Shown: in pieces, positions 1 through 11,000 of the stretch | How positions within the stretch are numbered: position 1 is the stretch's first letter | Layout: each line of letters starts with the position of its first letter | NCBI GenBank assembly: GCA_010015655.1 | Contig: ML976682.1 | Span: 635,689-699,688 of the forward strand | Origin: Bimuria novae-zelandiae CBS 107.79 | Taxonomy: Eukaryota > Ascomycota > Dothideomycetes > Pleosporales > Didymosphaeriaceae | DNA length: 64,000 nucleotides | Reading direction: 5' to 3' | Notes under the pieces: generated by a model | Told to the model about the DNA's origin: nothing | Seen by the model: only the letters and a program-made list of their open reading frames with translations | Database searches by the model: none | Translations under genes and position numbers: made by a program

Positions 1-1637
1 GTTGATCGGATAGTAGACGTGTTGAACAGTATAGAAGAAGTCTCAAGTATCGTGAGCACGGGACGGTTGACTAGCTCGACACGCTACCCTACAAATATCA
101 GATGCGGCCAACCACACTATGATGACTATGAAGAAGACAAGGACAATTTGTTCCTGCCTCTCCTCTGGCAAAAAGTAGATGAAGAAAATGAAGACGTCGA
201 TGTAACGGCTCTCTACAGGAAACAGGACCTTCTCTACGCATTTTTTGGCAAGGTAAGTCCATGCCCTTGATGAGCTTGAGTAAATACTGACATTTTCAGG
301 AAATACTCGAAGTAAGCCCGAGTTTCGATACAATGGTGCTTCAGCCTGTGGATTTGTTTAGTAGGTCTTCGAGGCGACCCATTCTTGCCTCAGAGGCCGA
401 AGTGACGCAGCTTACTCGCGATCTACGGGCGGCACAGAATCGTCTGGAAGAGATCAGTAGACTGCACGAAGGAACGCAGAGATGCGTCGTCGAGCTTTCA
501 AAAGAAAAAGAAGCATTGCAGATAACATTACAAGCTGAAATGCAAAAGGTACTTGAGAAAGAAGACGCGAATTTTGCATTGCAAAGAAGACTCGAGGAAC
601 AGGAGGTGGCAGCTTTGGAAGCACCGAATTCGCAGATTCTACTAGAAGAGAAGGATTTCCGTATTGCGGAACTAGAAGCAAAGGTACTCAAGCTCACGGA
701 ACTAGGTAGCCAGATGCAGACCAAGGAAGAGGAGATTACGACTTTAAGGACAGATATGGAAACCAAGGACCAGACGGTCACGGAATTATTAAATACGATA
801 GAGGCTAAGGATGTTATGTGCACCCGACTCTAAGAATAGTTGCAAGAGAAGGATCGAGCAATAATAGAGTCGGTTGCACAGTTGTTAGATCGAAGTGAGG
901 CTAACAATCTTGAAATTGAAGAACTAAGGAAGGTTAAAGATTACGAGATTGAAGAATTGAGGAAGGCTACAGAATTGGAGCTGGAAGATCTTAGGAAGGC
1001 TAAAGAATCCGAGATTGAAGAACTAAGGGCGGTTTAAGCTTTTAATCGTTACGCAACAGGAACTGCAGAGCGAACGTTAATATTTTATCGCGACTATCTC
1101 TTCCATCGTCCCCAGCAGGAAGGAAAGCTCCCGCTGGGTATAATAGAGATAAAAGCTCGTAAGACAATCGCGTACCTAGATATCGATACCTGGAAAGGGC
1201 GTTCTGAATGGGCGCGTGGCTACTTCAACAGACAAATTGTATTCAAGAGACACAGAATAGCACAGCGTATTCTCGAGCTCTCCAACAGTAACCCGGAGTA
1301 TCTAAGTATTGTTCACGTATCCATAGAGGACGGATTCCGCGTTGCTTAGTACTGGATTCCCACTGGAAATGCCCAAAGTTTTCTTGTCTCAATTCCCGAA
1401 GAGTTTAGAGCCTGCGTAATAAGAGAGACTACGGAAGGTGTTTTCGCTCCCAAGTACCTTACGGAGCCAGTTAGCAAATTCGAAGCAAAGAGCTTGAGGT
1501 CGAACTGCGGCACGCCTGGCGTGTGTATCATCGGAGAGAGAAGTGCCTTAGAGGAGCTCCTCTCAAGTTCAACAAGGAAACGTAAACCCGGAGTTGGTGA
1601 GGTTGGGACAACTGTGGCTCCATTATTAAGACACTAG
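1..1637 (+). pseudogene. coiled-coil protein gene, 5' end outside window, four C-to-T stops
   Basis: An open frame enters from the left edge. It runs to 252, crosses a 47-bp intron (253-299, GTAAG donor, CTGAC branch, CAG acceptor, phase 0) and continues from 300 to a TAG at 1635-1637. The frame is unbroken by indels but holds stops at 831-833, 837-839, 1035-1037 and 1347-1349. Each becomes a Gln codon (CAA or CAG) if one C-to-T change is reversed. The N-terminal two thirds is a charged heptad-like coiled coil, with a repeated unit reading about EIEELRKA near 910-1030. The C-terminal 200 codons are non-coiled and contain an RTLIFYRDYLF segment; I do not recognise the family. The lesions point to RIP-type mutation of a once intact gene. 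Function unknown. Confidence 0.72.
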
Positions 1638-2232
1638 TGTATCATCATCTACAACGTTCACTTTTCAATTTAGTAACGTATCCTCTACGAGAATTTGGAA
1701 GGATGAAACATTATAACGGTTTTTTAGGAAGAGACTCGGAGAGGTGGGATCGAATAATTGTCCAACAACTTCGGACTATTACATGGCGCTGGACTATCAC
1801 ATTTCGCTCACTCAACCTATATGTATGAATAGCGGGATCCCCTCTAGACAAAAAACAATCAGTATTAACTCAACTTTCGCCCTACACTAACATCTGTTAC
1901 GGATATCATGTGGGCTTGTGGGCATGAAGACAAAAAACTTGTATTGCTATCTGCAGAACGAGTAAGGAGTGACGAGCCTAAACACAAGAAAAGAAAGCAA
2001 GTAAGAGTCTATTAACTCTGTAGTCTGTGCACCTAAGCCGTGCATTCCCAATACACCACCTCTGACGTCGGTCACGTGGTTACCCATCAAGCAAGAAGTC
2101 TACCCTGTAAGGAGGTGTAACCAAGACAGGAGTTTATTGGATTGTACGTGCTGCCCTTGCCCTGGTAAGAGGAGGGCTACCGTACATTTCCGTTGCTTCA
2201 TGATAAGCAGGCGCACCGTGGTTGCCGTATAA
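1638..2232. other. intergenic stretch with an LTR-like fragment
   Basis: No convincing coding region. The only recognisable item is the dispersed repeat fragment at about 1895-2084, listed separately. The rest is unique-looking sequence between the broken coiled-coil gene and the 3' end of the MADS-like gene. Confidence 0.5.
1895..2084 (+). repeat. dispersed LTR-like repeat, copy 1 (shortened, RIP-altered)
   Basis: Similar to two other copies, at 22613-25228 (plus, split by a pogo element) and 60960-61434 (minus). Shared landmarks in order are a GAGGACAA-like box, GTATTGCTATCTGC, a purine-rich stretch, and a 3' end reading ACCTCTGACGT then GTCACGTGG. This copy starts TGTTACGG where the fuller copies start TGTCGCGG, and it lacks about 200 bp of the middle. 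The TG start and near-CA end of the family suggest a solo LTR. The four bases CATC lie on both sides, but no 5-bp target duplication is certain. Confidence 0.5.
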
Positions 2233-3137
2233 TTAAATACCCCCTTGGGAATGAAGATCATAGGCTGAATGCGCACGACGAGGCTGAAACTGCCTCATCC
2301 TTCTCGTGAAATTGGCTGGGACAGGACGAGAATGATTGGTAGTTCCAGAGCCGTTTGAACGGATATAGTGCCCGTCGTTGCCACGTGTGCGCTTTGGCGG
2401 AGAGATGGGATTTGGACCAGAACCTCCACTTCTGTGCCTGTTTTCGGAGCCAAGGTTTACGAAGTCTTCATCAGTAAGATCATCGTCTGAGTCCACCGGG
2501 CCTTTCTGCACGGAGGCTGGTGCGCTCGGTGTCTGTCGAGACGGGGGTGGAGGCCCCATTGGAGATTGGCCATTCTGGATCCCGAACCATTCGGGGCCTA
2601 TGAGGTCGTGGATATCCGGGAACCCTGGCTCTTGGTTATAGTTTGCAGCTGGTTGACCATGCTCGACAAGACCTTCAGACTTGTCTTTTTCCATATGCTC
2701 GACGGCAGCATCATGTCCCTCTGTATCACCCTCAAAGGCACAAGTTGCTCCTGGAATGTCCGGCTGGGCAGGTTGGGACCATGGCATCGAAAGCCCTTCA
2801 CGCCTCATCCATTCGGCCATCCACAGCATATGTTTGGGCTCGGTATGGTAACTGTCCATGTTGGTTTCGTGGATAGGCATACTTTCCTGCGGAATTGTCA
2901 GTGCCTTCCAGGAGCCGAATTTGTAGCGCTTACGAGGAGGTGTTTAGGAAAAGGCCAATTCGGTAGGTGGGGATGGTATCGAAAGACGGAAACCTCATCG
3001 CCATGGCCATAGAAGATAGTGACCTTCACGTCCTGGTCCTGAAGCACGAGTCTTTTGGCTTTGTAGTCTATACCCTTGCGACGCCGTTTGAAGAACACAT
3101 CCTTAGACATCGCAGACGCTCTGGTAACGGCGGACAT
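2233..3137 (-). CDS. MADS-box-like (SRF-type) DNA-binding domain protein, two exons
   Basis: Exon 1 is 2934-3137, exon 2 is 2233-2886, and the intron is 2887-2933 (47 bp, GTAAG donor, CACTGAC branch, CGCAG acceptor, phase 0). The spliced product is 285 residues. Residues 13-52 read like a reduced MADS box: DVFFKRRRKGIDYKAKRL, then VKVTIF and a short beta segment. In this family the basic helix binds CArG-type DNA and the KRR-GI-KA pattern is typical. The rest is low complexity (Pro, Ser, Asp, Asn) with an acidic SDDDLTDEDF patch near residue 195 and a basic PPKRTRG motif that could be a nuclear signal. No K-box or MEF2 domain is seen. The start chosen is the first Met just before the basic domain. 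The MADS assignment is by motif recognition only. Confidence 0.66.
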
Positions 3138-3466
3138 TGCGATACAGTGGTGGGAATCTGAATAAGACGTATCTGCTGTTGCATGAGACGGTAGGATACT
3201 GTAAAAGTGCTCGACTTGAGTCCTTTTATGAATGTAGAAGTTGAGTTCTGATTTCACGAGCACGCCCAGGTCGCTGTGCCTTCCACACTATTTCGCGCCA
3301 AGATACACTAGCGCGACTCAGTATGCGGCGTAGAGACTCCTTTGGACAGGTCCCGTGGGGCTCAGGTGGCACGGTCCCGGCGGGCTCCGAAAATGGCATT
3401 CGGAACGGGCCCGTTACAAGGAACATTATCGAAAAGTGAATTTTGGTTTTCGGTTTTAAAACGCGT
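3138..3466. other. divergent intergenic region, upstream half
   Basis: Lies between the start of the MADS-like gene (minus) and a MITE. It would hold the promoter of the MADS-like gene. I see no clear TATA box or conserved motif. Confidence 0.35.
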
Positions 3467-3760
3467 TATTATCGTTTCGGAAATACCTGCTCGACCCACA
3501 GAGCCAGCCAGTCATCGTCAATCCTTCCTTTTCTTGTATTTTCTTGAACGCAAAAAACTTAAATCTTCTAAAAAATTTAAGGGGGGTACTTATAACTCTA
3601 TAGAAGCCCTTTATCTACTTTTAGTATATTATTATCCAAAGTTCCTTGTGTGGTGGAGAGAAAAGCGAAAAAAAGGAGACCAGAACAGAAAATACGCGCA
3701 GTCTGATGAGAAATACGCCTTAAGTGGGTCGAGCAGGTATTTCCAGAATCACCGATAGTA
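3467..3760 (+). mobile_element. 294-bp MITE, copy 1
   Basis: Non-coding element with terminal inverted repeats: GGAAATACCTGCTCGACCCA begins at 3479 and its complement ends at about 3747. A TA dinucleotide sits at both outer ends (TA-TTATCG and CGATAG-TA), consistent with TA target duplication. As far as I can read by eye, the 290 bp between are identical to a second copy in opposite orientation at 22071-22364. It sits in the intergenic space between the divergent MADS-like and ferric-reductase-like genes. Absence of RIP changes fits an element below the usual RIP length threshold. The parent transposon is not in the window. Confidence 0.8.
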
Positions 3761-3855
3761 CTTGGTAATCTTTCGCCTTCGATTAATACCGGACCGAGCT
3801 GGCTCGTTGCGTACACGACGGTCTTGTGCTTCCCTGACCATACACTTCGCGCAAA

Positions 3856-5468
3856 ATGCATTTGCTAACTGTCTATGCTCTTTCCTTCGCATCTGCGGTG
3901 ATGGCGTTATTCATTTGGAAGATCTGGCGGCTGATCGACAGACCTACTCGGACGGCAATCGTCTCGTTCATCCGTAAACGGTTCCTGTACGCGTTACTCG
4001 TCCGACGTTTCCGGACGTCCTCCGATATAAGTGTCTTTGCTGGGTTGAATTTGTTGTTATTTGGCGCTGCAAATGTCACAGCTTGCACGCTATGGGTCCA
4101 AAGCCGAGCTGAAATCGCCAAACGATGCGGAACGCTTTTCATCATCAACGTAATCCCATTGTATCTCGGCGGTCGAACAAACTATATAGCCGATAGAATA
4201 TTCCGCCTTCAACTCAACGAGTACTCCCTTCTTCACCGGTGGATGGGACGTGTGTGCGTACTCCAAGGATTGATCCATGGCTTTCTGAACGCTGCAACGT
4301 CGCCATCCTCGGTTGTAGAAACAACGGTACGTATGCGACTTGTTGCAAGGCTTCTTCTGACCTAAACAGCTACTCTCCTTACTGGTTGCTCTGGGGTGTC
4401 TGTCCTTCTTGCATATCCAAAGGTACATGTACGAGGTCTTCCTCAAAACGCATCTGCTCTTTGCCCTGGCTTTAGCCGTCGTCCTGTGGGCTCATGTTCG
4501 ACTTAATTCCACTCGCACCTCGATATACCTGGGCATAGCTTCGGCTGCCTGGCTGCTGCAGCATATAATTTGGTTGGGGAGACTAATCCATCAAACGTCT
4601 GGCGCGCGATCCACGCCAATCGTAAGTATTGAGAAATTCAGTGCATCGACGCCGAACTCTCTTGAGGCTATGTCAATAGAGCTCCAATACGACAAAAATT
4701 GGGACCTAGGACCTGGGCAGTACGTATACATAACGCTCCCAAGACTTTCCTTCCACACCCTCGGACTTATCCAGTCGCATCCGTATGTCATCGCTTGGAT
4801 CGATGGGAAACACATAACCATCCTTGTGGAACGAAACAAGGGCTTCAGCGATGCGATATTCGCACTTTCAAATGCGACGACTCTTTCAGCCATGATCGAT
4901 GGCCCCTACGGACGTGTTCAGTCACTGGGTCATTACGATAAAGTTCTGCTCTTAGCAAGCGGGATAGGGGTTGCCGCTCATCTTCTCCACATCAGAAACC
5001 TCCTTGAGGCACATAAGGATAAGTCTGTCCGAGTTAGGCGAGTCGCACTCACCTGGTTTTTGGAATCACCAGGTAAGTTTGGTCGTCCGAAATTTGTGAC
5101 CATCCATCTGAGACGTGGCTAGATCAAGAGAAGTGGGCCGAAAGGTTTCTACGCCGCCTTCAAGATATTGACGACAACAACACGGATGGCCGTCAGATTT
5201 TCGTCTTGAAGATATATACTGTCGGTACAATCGAGTCTCAGTCCAAAGACTTGCGTCACTTGAGAACAACGACGATTTTGAATCTCAGTGCGGAGATTGA
5301 TAGAGAAGCCGGCGTGGAGGGTGGCAATACAGCCGTATCGGGTAAGATTAAGCAATATGTCTCGTGGGATCTTAGAGTTGACCATTTTATTGTGTAGTAA
5401 TCCCCACTTCGAGAATGCTGTTAGAAAAGGAGTACGGTCTAGTAAGCGGGACATCTACCTGTTTATAA
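3856..5468 (+). CDS. ferric reductase-like transmembrane oxidoreductase, four exons
   Basis: Exons 3856-4326, 4370-5072, 5123-5341 and 5398-5468 give a 487-residue frame. Introns are 43, 50 and 56 bp, all GT-AG. The family (FRE/NOX type) moves electrons from NADPH through FAD and two haems across a membrane to reduce Fe(III) or Cu(II). Visible haem ligands are His127 and His141 (HRWMGR and LIHGF) and His185 and His199 (KTHLL and WAHVR), each pair separated by 13 residues as in the bis-haem motif. FAD-site motif HPYV is at 294, GPYG at 335, and the NADPH-site segment LASGIG at 352. About six hydrophobic helices precede these. The C-terminus is doubtful: the predicted end (GTSTCL then stop) is out of frame with a better-looking segment, DIYLFIIGFRPEESKAG, that ends at 5527. 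A small indel or mis-set last intron is likely. AT-rich degraded DNA begins right after. Confidence 0.82.
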
Positions 5469-6805
5469 TAGGTTTTCGACCCGAGGAGTCAAAAGCAGGC
5501 AAAGCAGCACGTAAGAGGTATTACTAAGACGTAGGACGTTGGCTTTCCCTCTTATAATTATATATTAATAGCAAAAGCCCTTTACTTATTTACTACTATA
5601 ATATAATGCCTAAGCTCTTGTCTGGTGTTGTATATAATATTTACTCTATATAAAAACTCTTTATAATTTACTTTTGTAACTAAACTTCGTTATAGCTCTA
5701 CTAACTATAATATGCCTAAAACGCTTTACTTTACTTTCCTACGCGTGGTTTATCTTCCTAACCTTAACTATATAATTAAGTTTACAGTTTTTAAAACTAA
5801 TAATTGGGAAACCGTAGTCGGTTTTTAGATTTAATTTTTAAAATTAAAATTCTACTAAGGTTAGATTATTCTCTTAAGGTTAATCTTTGCGATTAGTTTC
5901 TAATTTTACTAGAAATAGCTTACTTTTTAGAATTAAGTTCTTAATTCTCGAAAAATACCGGTGTAATTACTTTAAAAGGCATTAACGCTAGTACTCTTTA
6001 CGGGGTTTCTATCTCTAAAATTAAAACTTAAAAATAAAAATCCAAAATCCCTTAGTTAGTTCTCTCTAAGATTCATTTTTGTAATTACGTTTAGGATATC
6101 CGATTTTGAAAATTCGAACATGCTAGCGTAATTATTACTTACATTACTGTCGTTCAAAACACTAGTTGATGTTCAACCCAAAATTGGAAATCCGAAAGTG
6201 CGATTGCAAACTTGGGCGCTGGTCTTGCAATCCCTAGAATTCAGAGTCCGGAAATGCCGATGTGCGCCTTAGTCTCCTATGCGTAGCGCGCGGACAGCGC
6301 TCCCACATGGTAAGTTACGAAACATGGCCTATCGGCCCCTAGATTGTAAGCGCCCATACGCAACGATTAGCCCGTGCGGGCGAACGTCCTGTGGGAACGA
6401 TTTGGGAGCACGATTAATACGGCCGTAGCGTAAATGCCCGCATACCTAACTCAGCCCCCGCACGACGATCCTGTGGGGCCTCGAACGCCGCACCCCTCTT
6501 TTATTCCCTGCAGAACTCGGCCGTGCCTCGCTAATTGCTCCTGCGGGGTCCGCCCATGCACGCAGGAACGCCGTGCGCCAGCATAGATCTGGTGTAACGT
6601 TGGCGCTTATCGAATAACGATCGCCTCGCTTGCGGCAGCGCTTGCTCATCAAGTGATGTCTTACCGCGCCGCTGCTTCGCTTCCGGCCTGTCTTGGATGC
6701 TGTGATCGTACCATACTGTGCCCTAGATATACTTGGAGCTGGCTTAAGCCGCTCGCGTTAGCTTTCTCATATTCTGTAATTGAGCAGCGAGTAAGCTAGA
6801 ACACA
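5469..6805. other. AT-rich degraded block then normal-composition spacer
   Basis: About 5545-6170 is AT-rich and dense in TA dinucleotides, with stops in every frame; this is the look of RIP-mutated repeat DNA, but I cannot name the element. From about 6180 composition returns to normal and no convincing gene is seen before 6806. Confidence 0.45.
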
Positions 6806-7776
6806 TTGGTGCTTGCCATGCCTGGGCGTAAGTATTTATTGGCCTTCAGCTCGTGTTGCAATCTCTCCTCCACATCCTACTTCGTCAGCATGCCTCGATT
6901 TAAGCGCTATCTCTCCCCCCAGCCCACGGAGACTCGTCGCAAGCGTCGAGCGGGGACTCCTAAAGATCGCAAGGCAGAAAAATTAATCGCGCGTCAGCGT
7001 TCGTCGCACTTAGAAGATACTGTTGTTGACACTGCTGGAGAAGGTACGGCTGCCCTCGCTCGATAGATTTTTTCTAATCGTTCATGCAACAGAGGAATTA
7101 GGTCCGGGCAGTCTGCAGACGAAATCGAAGGCCGAAGACGCTCGCTCTTCTTCATTGTCCTCTCCATCCTCTCTTATCGCCCCGCCTTCCCCATGGCTAG
7201 CCGATCGAGGTCCCCATCGAAGTGAAAACACCACTACCTCCATGGACAAAGCAAGGTCTGGGGATTCAGTCCTGGAAACTACCAGCGATCCTGGAACGCC
7301 CTCCCCACGTCCCAGGTCGACGACAGCGAACACAGGACTTGGAGAAGACCGATCACAAGAACAACAGATTTCGACTAATCTGGCTAAGGCAAGCGCGTCC
7401 CGGAAGGGCCCTTTGTTCCCGGACAATACTATATCCTCTTTAGAGCGACGTTTTCTGCCGCTGCAACCCAACGCTTTGGCATCTGTCCCAACGACACGAT
7501 CTGTTCCAGCAGCACGTCTTGCCCTTCCACCCGTGGCCACGGTATTCCAGCATGCCCCGACCTATGCGCCTGCATCTTATCGACCGGTAGTAGCTCCAGC
7601 ACGTGCTAATCCCGGTGGGTTGGCCACGTCGATGGCATTGGCTACCCCTGAGCAACAGCTGGATCTGGCAAATCGGATCACATATTATACCCAAAACTAT
7701 CTTTCCACTACAGAGAAAAACCCCCTCTTGATCATGAGAGATATTAGAAACTTAAGCGACGCCTACTAGAGGCATG

Positions 7777-7781
7777 TGAGT
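7777..7781. repeat. 5-bp target-site duplication, left copy (TGAGT)
   Basis: TGAGT here and at 18665-18669 flank the outer copia exactly. Removing one copy plus the element restores an open reading frame in the host gene. Confidence 0.85.
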
Positions 7782-7870
7782 TGTTGAGGAAGGCGCTCCC
7801 TAGCGTACGAAAGGAGCTTCCGTATGTACAGGAAGCTCCTTTCGTACGCTAGGGAGCGCCTTCCTCAACA
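7782..7870 (-). repeat. fold-back LTR: 40-bp perfect inverted repeat with a 9-bp loop
   Basis: Arms 7782-7821 and 7831-7870 are perfectly complementary around loop GTATGTACA (7822-7830). The right arm, the loop and the preceding CTTCC match the terminal part of the normal LTR at 18611-18664. The remaining roughly 70 bp of LTR is missing and replaced by an inverted copy of the terminus. The normal LTR carries a small CTTCC-loop-GGAAG hairpin at exactly the switch point. The palindrome starts TG and is flanked by the correct target duplication, so it was probably present when the element integrated. Confidence 0.85.
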
Positions 7871-8026
7871 GTCCTCCCAGACGGGGGAGCATGAGTATAA
7901 CATACATGAAGCATAAACATGCCAGCCTTAGATCTTTAGGTCCTTCAGCCGTTGTGGCGATCAACCTTGTCCTTAAAGCCATCTTAGTAGGCATGTCCAT
8001 TAGTAAACCCACCAGCCAGATAATAG

Positions 8027-11000
8027 TTAGCTGGTCTTCATGATACGGTCCCTTAGATCCGTTAGGAGCGGCAATGGCAGCGCCTTGGTGCAGATATCGG
8101 CAAGGTTATCCTTAGAGGCGACATGGTCAACCTTGTAGATACCGTCTAAGTACTTCTCACGGACGAAGTGGTAGTGTATAGCAATATGCTTCGATCGGGC
8201 GCTGACTTTCGGATCTTGAATAAGCGATAGGGCAGCTTGATTATCAACTAGTAGCTTGAAGTGCCATGATCCTCGGTCAGTGGCCGCTCGACCAGTGGTA
8301 GCTAATGTGCTGGTTAGTTCGCTAATGGCGAGACGGGACCAGACCAGGTGAGCAGCAGCGTAGGACGCGGCCATGTACTCGGCTTCCATTGTAGACTTAG
8401 CCACGCAACCTTGACGCTTGGATGACCAGGCAACGGTGGAGCCATTGACCTTCATCACATAGCCAGAAAACGACTTTGCGTTATCAGGGTCCGAACCAAA
8501 GGACGCGTCTGTATACATGACAACCGTGTTATCCATGCCCGTTGATCCTTTTGGCGGCGGAGCCATCTCGATGGTGCAGCTGTCGATCGTGCCTTGTATA
8601 TAGCGAAGTACCTGGTACGCAAGTTGGAGGTGTTGTTCGGACGGGTTAGAGTTGTAGGAGCCAAGCAGGCTGACCGTGTACGAGAGATCAGGTCGAGTGA
8701 CAATTGCAAGGAAGTTAATTGAACCAACAATAGACTGGAAGAGCCTTTGGCGATCCTCGTTGACCGGTGCGTCGAGCGTCCGCGGTGGGAAGCTGTTCGG
8801 ATCGAGTGGGGTCTTGCGGCCATTGCACTTGTCCATGCCATATCGTCGAAGTATGGAGCGTGCGTAGGTCCGCTGGTGGAGGCGAACATGGCGGGTGTCG
8901 CTGCCGTGGCCATCATAGTCGAATTCGAGACCGAGGAGGATCTTTGGTCGGCCAAGGTCCTTCATGCGAAAACGGGCAGCGGCAGCTGTCATGAAGACAG
9001 CGATAGTTTCATCTGTTCCGGCCATCAGTACGTCGTCGACGTAGATGCCGATCACAATGTCTTTGGTCTTTCCGAAGAAGACACAAGGGTCAAAGGCCGC
9101 TGGTGTAAATCCCTGCTGGTGCAGCCATTCGCGCAGGACGTCATACCATTCACGACCGGACTGCTTGAGGCCGTAAAGGGCTTTCAGAAGCTTTAGGATG
9201 GAGCCACTGGGGCAGTCAATGCCTGGCGGGCAGCGCGCATATATGGGCTGCTTCAGCAAGCTGTTGAGGTACGCGGCGTCAAAGTCCATTTGCCGCAGCG
9301 TCCAGCCCATGTACAGTGCCAGCCATACAATAAGGCGCAGGCTGTCGTAGCGCATGACCGGCGAGTACGTGTCTTGATAATCGATGCCGGGACGCTGAGA
9401 GAAGCCTTGGGCGACAAGTCGCGCCTTGCGCTTTACTACCTTGCCATGTTCGTCCTTCTTGATGTCGAATACCCAACGAATGCCGACCAATATAGCGCCT
9501 GGCGGCAGCTCCGATATGTCCACGATTACATACGTGCCGTTGATCTCGTGAGCTCGGACTTCGTGTTCGATGGGCGGACGCCATAGTGGAGCGTTGGCGT
9601 CAGTCATGGCTTCTTTGTAGGTGTGAGGGATGTCATCGCCAGTGGCGAGGGCGGCACAAGCCATTATATGTCCCGCTGACAAGTCGTCTAGTGGGGCAAG
9701 TAGGATTGGTGCCAGGAAATCAGTGACTAGTGCGCTATTATTTTGAGCTTCTCGAGCCTTGAGTGAAGGCTTGACGGTTCGCCCGGAGCGGGTAGTCATG
9801 GTAGGTGTGTCAGGCGCGAGTGTATCATCGCACGTTTGGGAGGACGCTGGGCCTCCACCGCGCGGGTGAGTGGCAGCAGGTCGTCGACGTCCTTGGTGAG
9901 AGGGGTCCTGTGTATTTTGTGGGGTAGGCCCGCTGTGCGAAGGGCCAGCAGCGGGCAGGACCGGTATCATGTTGGACGTTGTCCGCCGGTGGGGTGTCGC
10001 AAGCGGGGTCTCGTCCTCCACGCCCGACAAGTCATGTTCGAGTTGGCGGTCGTTGTGTCTCCCGGTTGGGGCAGACGTCGGCGTGGTAGTCTTTTCGTCG
10101 TCCGATATCTGTGTGAAGTACGATGGTGCCTTCCACTTGGCGAAGGCTTGGTACTGGACGTCGCGTGATTCGATTATGGCATGCCGATCAGGTACATAGA
10201 CGCGGGTAGTTTTCGTGTCTCGGCCGTAGCCAACAAAGATGCCCACTTCTGCGCGATCGAGGAGCTTAGTGCCGGGTTTTCGGGCTTCCTTTGATATGTG
10301 GGCGTAGGCCTTTATACCGAAGGGTTTTAGATGTTTGACCGAAGGTTTGCGGTCAGTTAGCCGTTCATAGGGAGTGCGGTTCAGCTTGTCTGAGGAGTGA
10401 GGCGTTACATTAATTAAGAAGCAGGCGGTGGCAATGGCTTCGGCCCATAGGAACAGCATAGAGTCTGTGTCCAACATCGAGCGGGCCATTTGTGTAACTG
10501 TCTGGTTAAAGCGTTCTGTAACACCGTTGAGCTCGTGTGCGTATGGTGGAACAGTGTGGTGTTCAATGCCGTTCTCTCGAAAGTACTTTTGGAGAGTAGT
10601 CGACATGTATTCACCGCCGTTGTCTGACTTGAAACGGCGGACTGTGGTACTGTATTGGTTGCGGGCGTATTGGATAAAGTCCATGACCGCCTGTGCGGCA
10701 TCGGCCTTCTTCTTGAGGAAACGGACCCAGGCATGGCGGGTACAGTCGTCTACGAAGGAGATGTAGTAGCGCGCGCCGCCGAGGCTCTTTTGGGAGAACT
10801 TGCCTGATAGGTCGGAATGTATGACTTCCAGTGGTTTGGGTGCCTGCGACCGTGTCGCCGCGTCGTGAGTCGGTCGGCGGTGCTTTGATTTGGAGACAAT
10901 ACACGTCTCACACTGGAAGCCTTCTGGTATAGCGGGTATGATATCGCTATCGCGGTACAGGCGGGCTGGGTTGCGTATCAGACGGTGTCCAACAGCGTGA

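Noticed and set aside
341..823. 160-codon minus-strand frame
   Set aside because: Antisense to the coiled-coil gene, which has an intron and collinear continuation on the plus strand.
2378..3012. Long plus-strand frames opposite the MADS-like gene
   Set aside because: The minus-strand model has a proper intron and domain; these are antisense shadows.
3598..3861. 87-codon frame matching a similar frame at 22017-22232
   Set aside because: The match is because both lie in the same non-coding MITE; no evidence of a protein.
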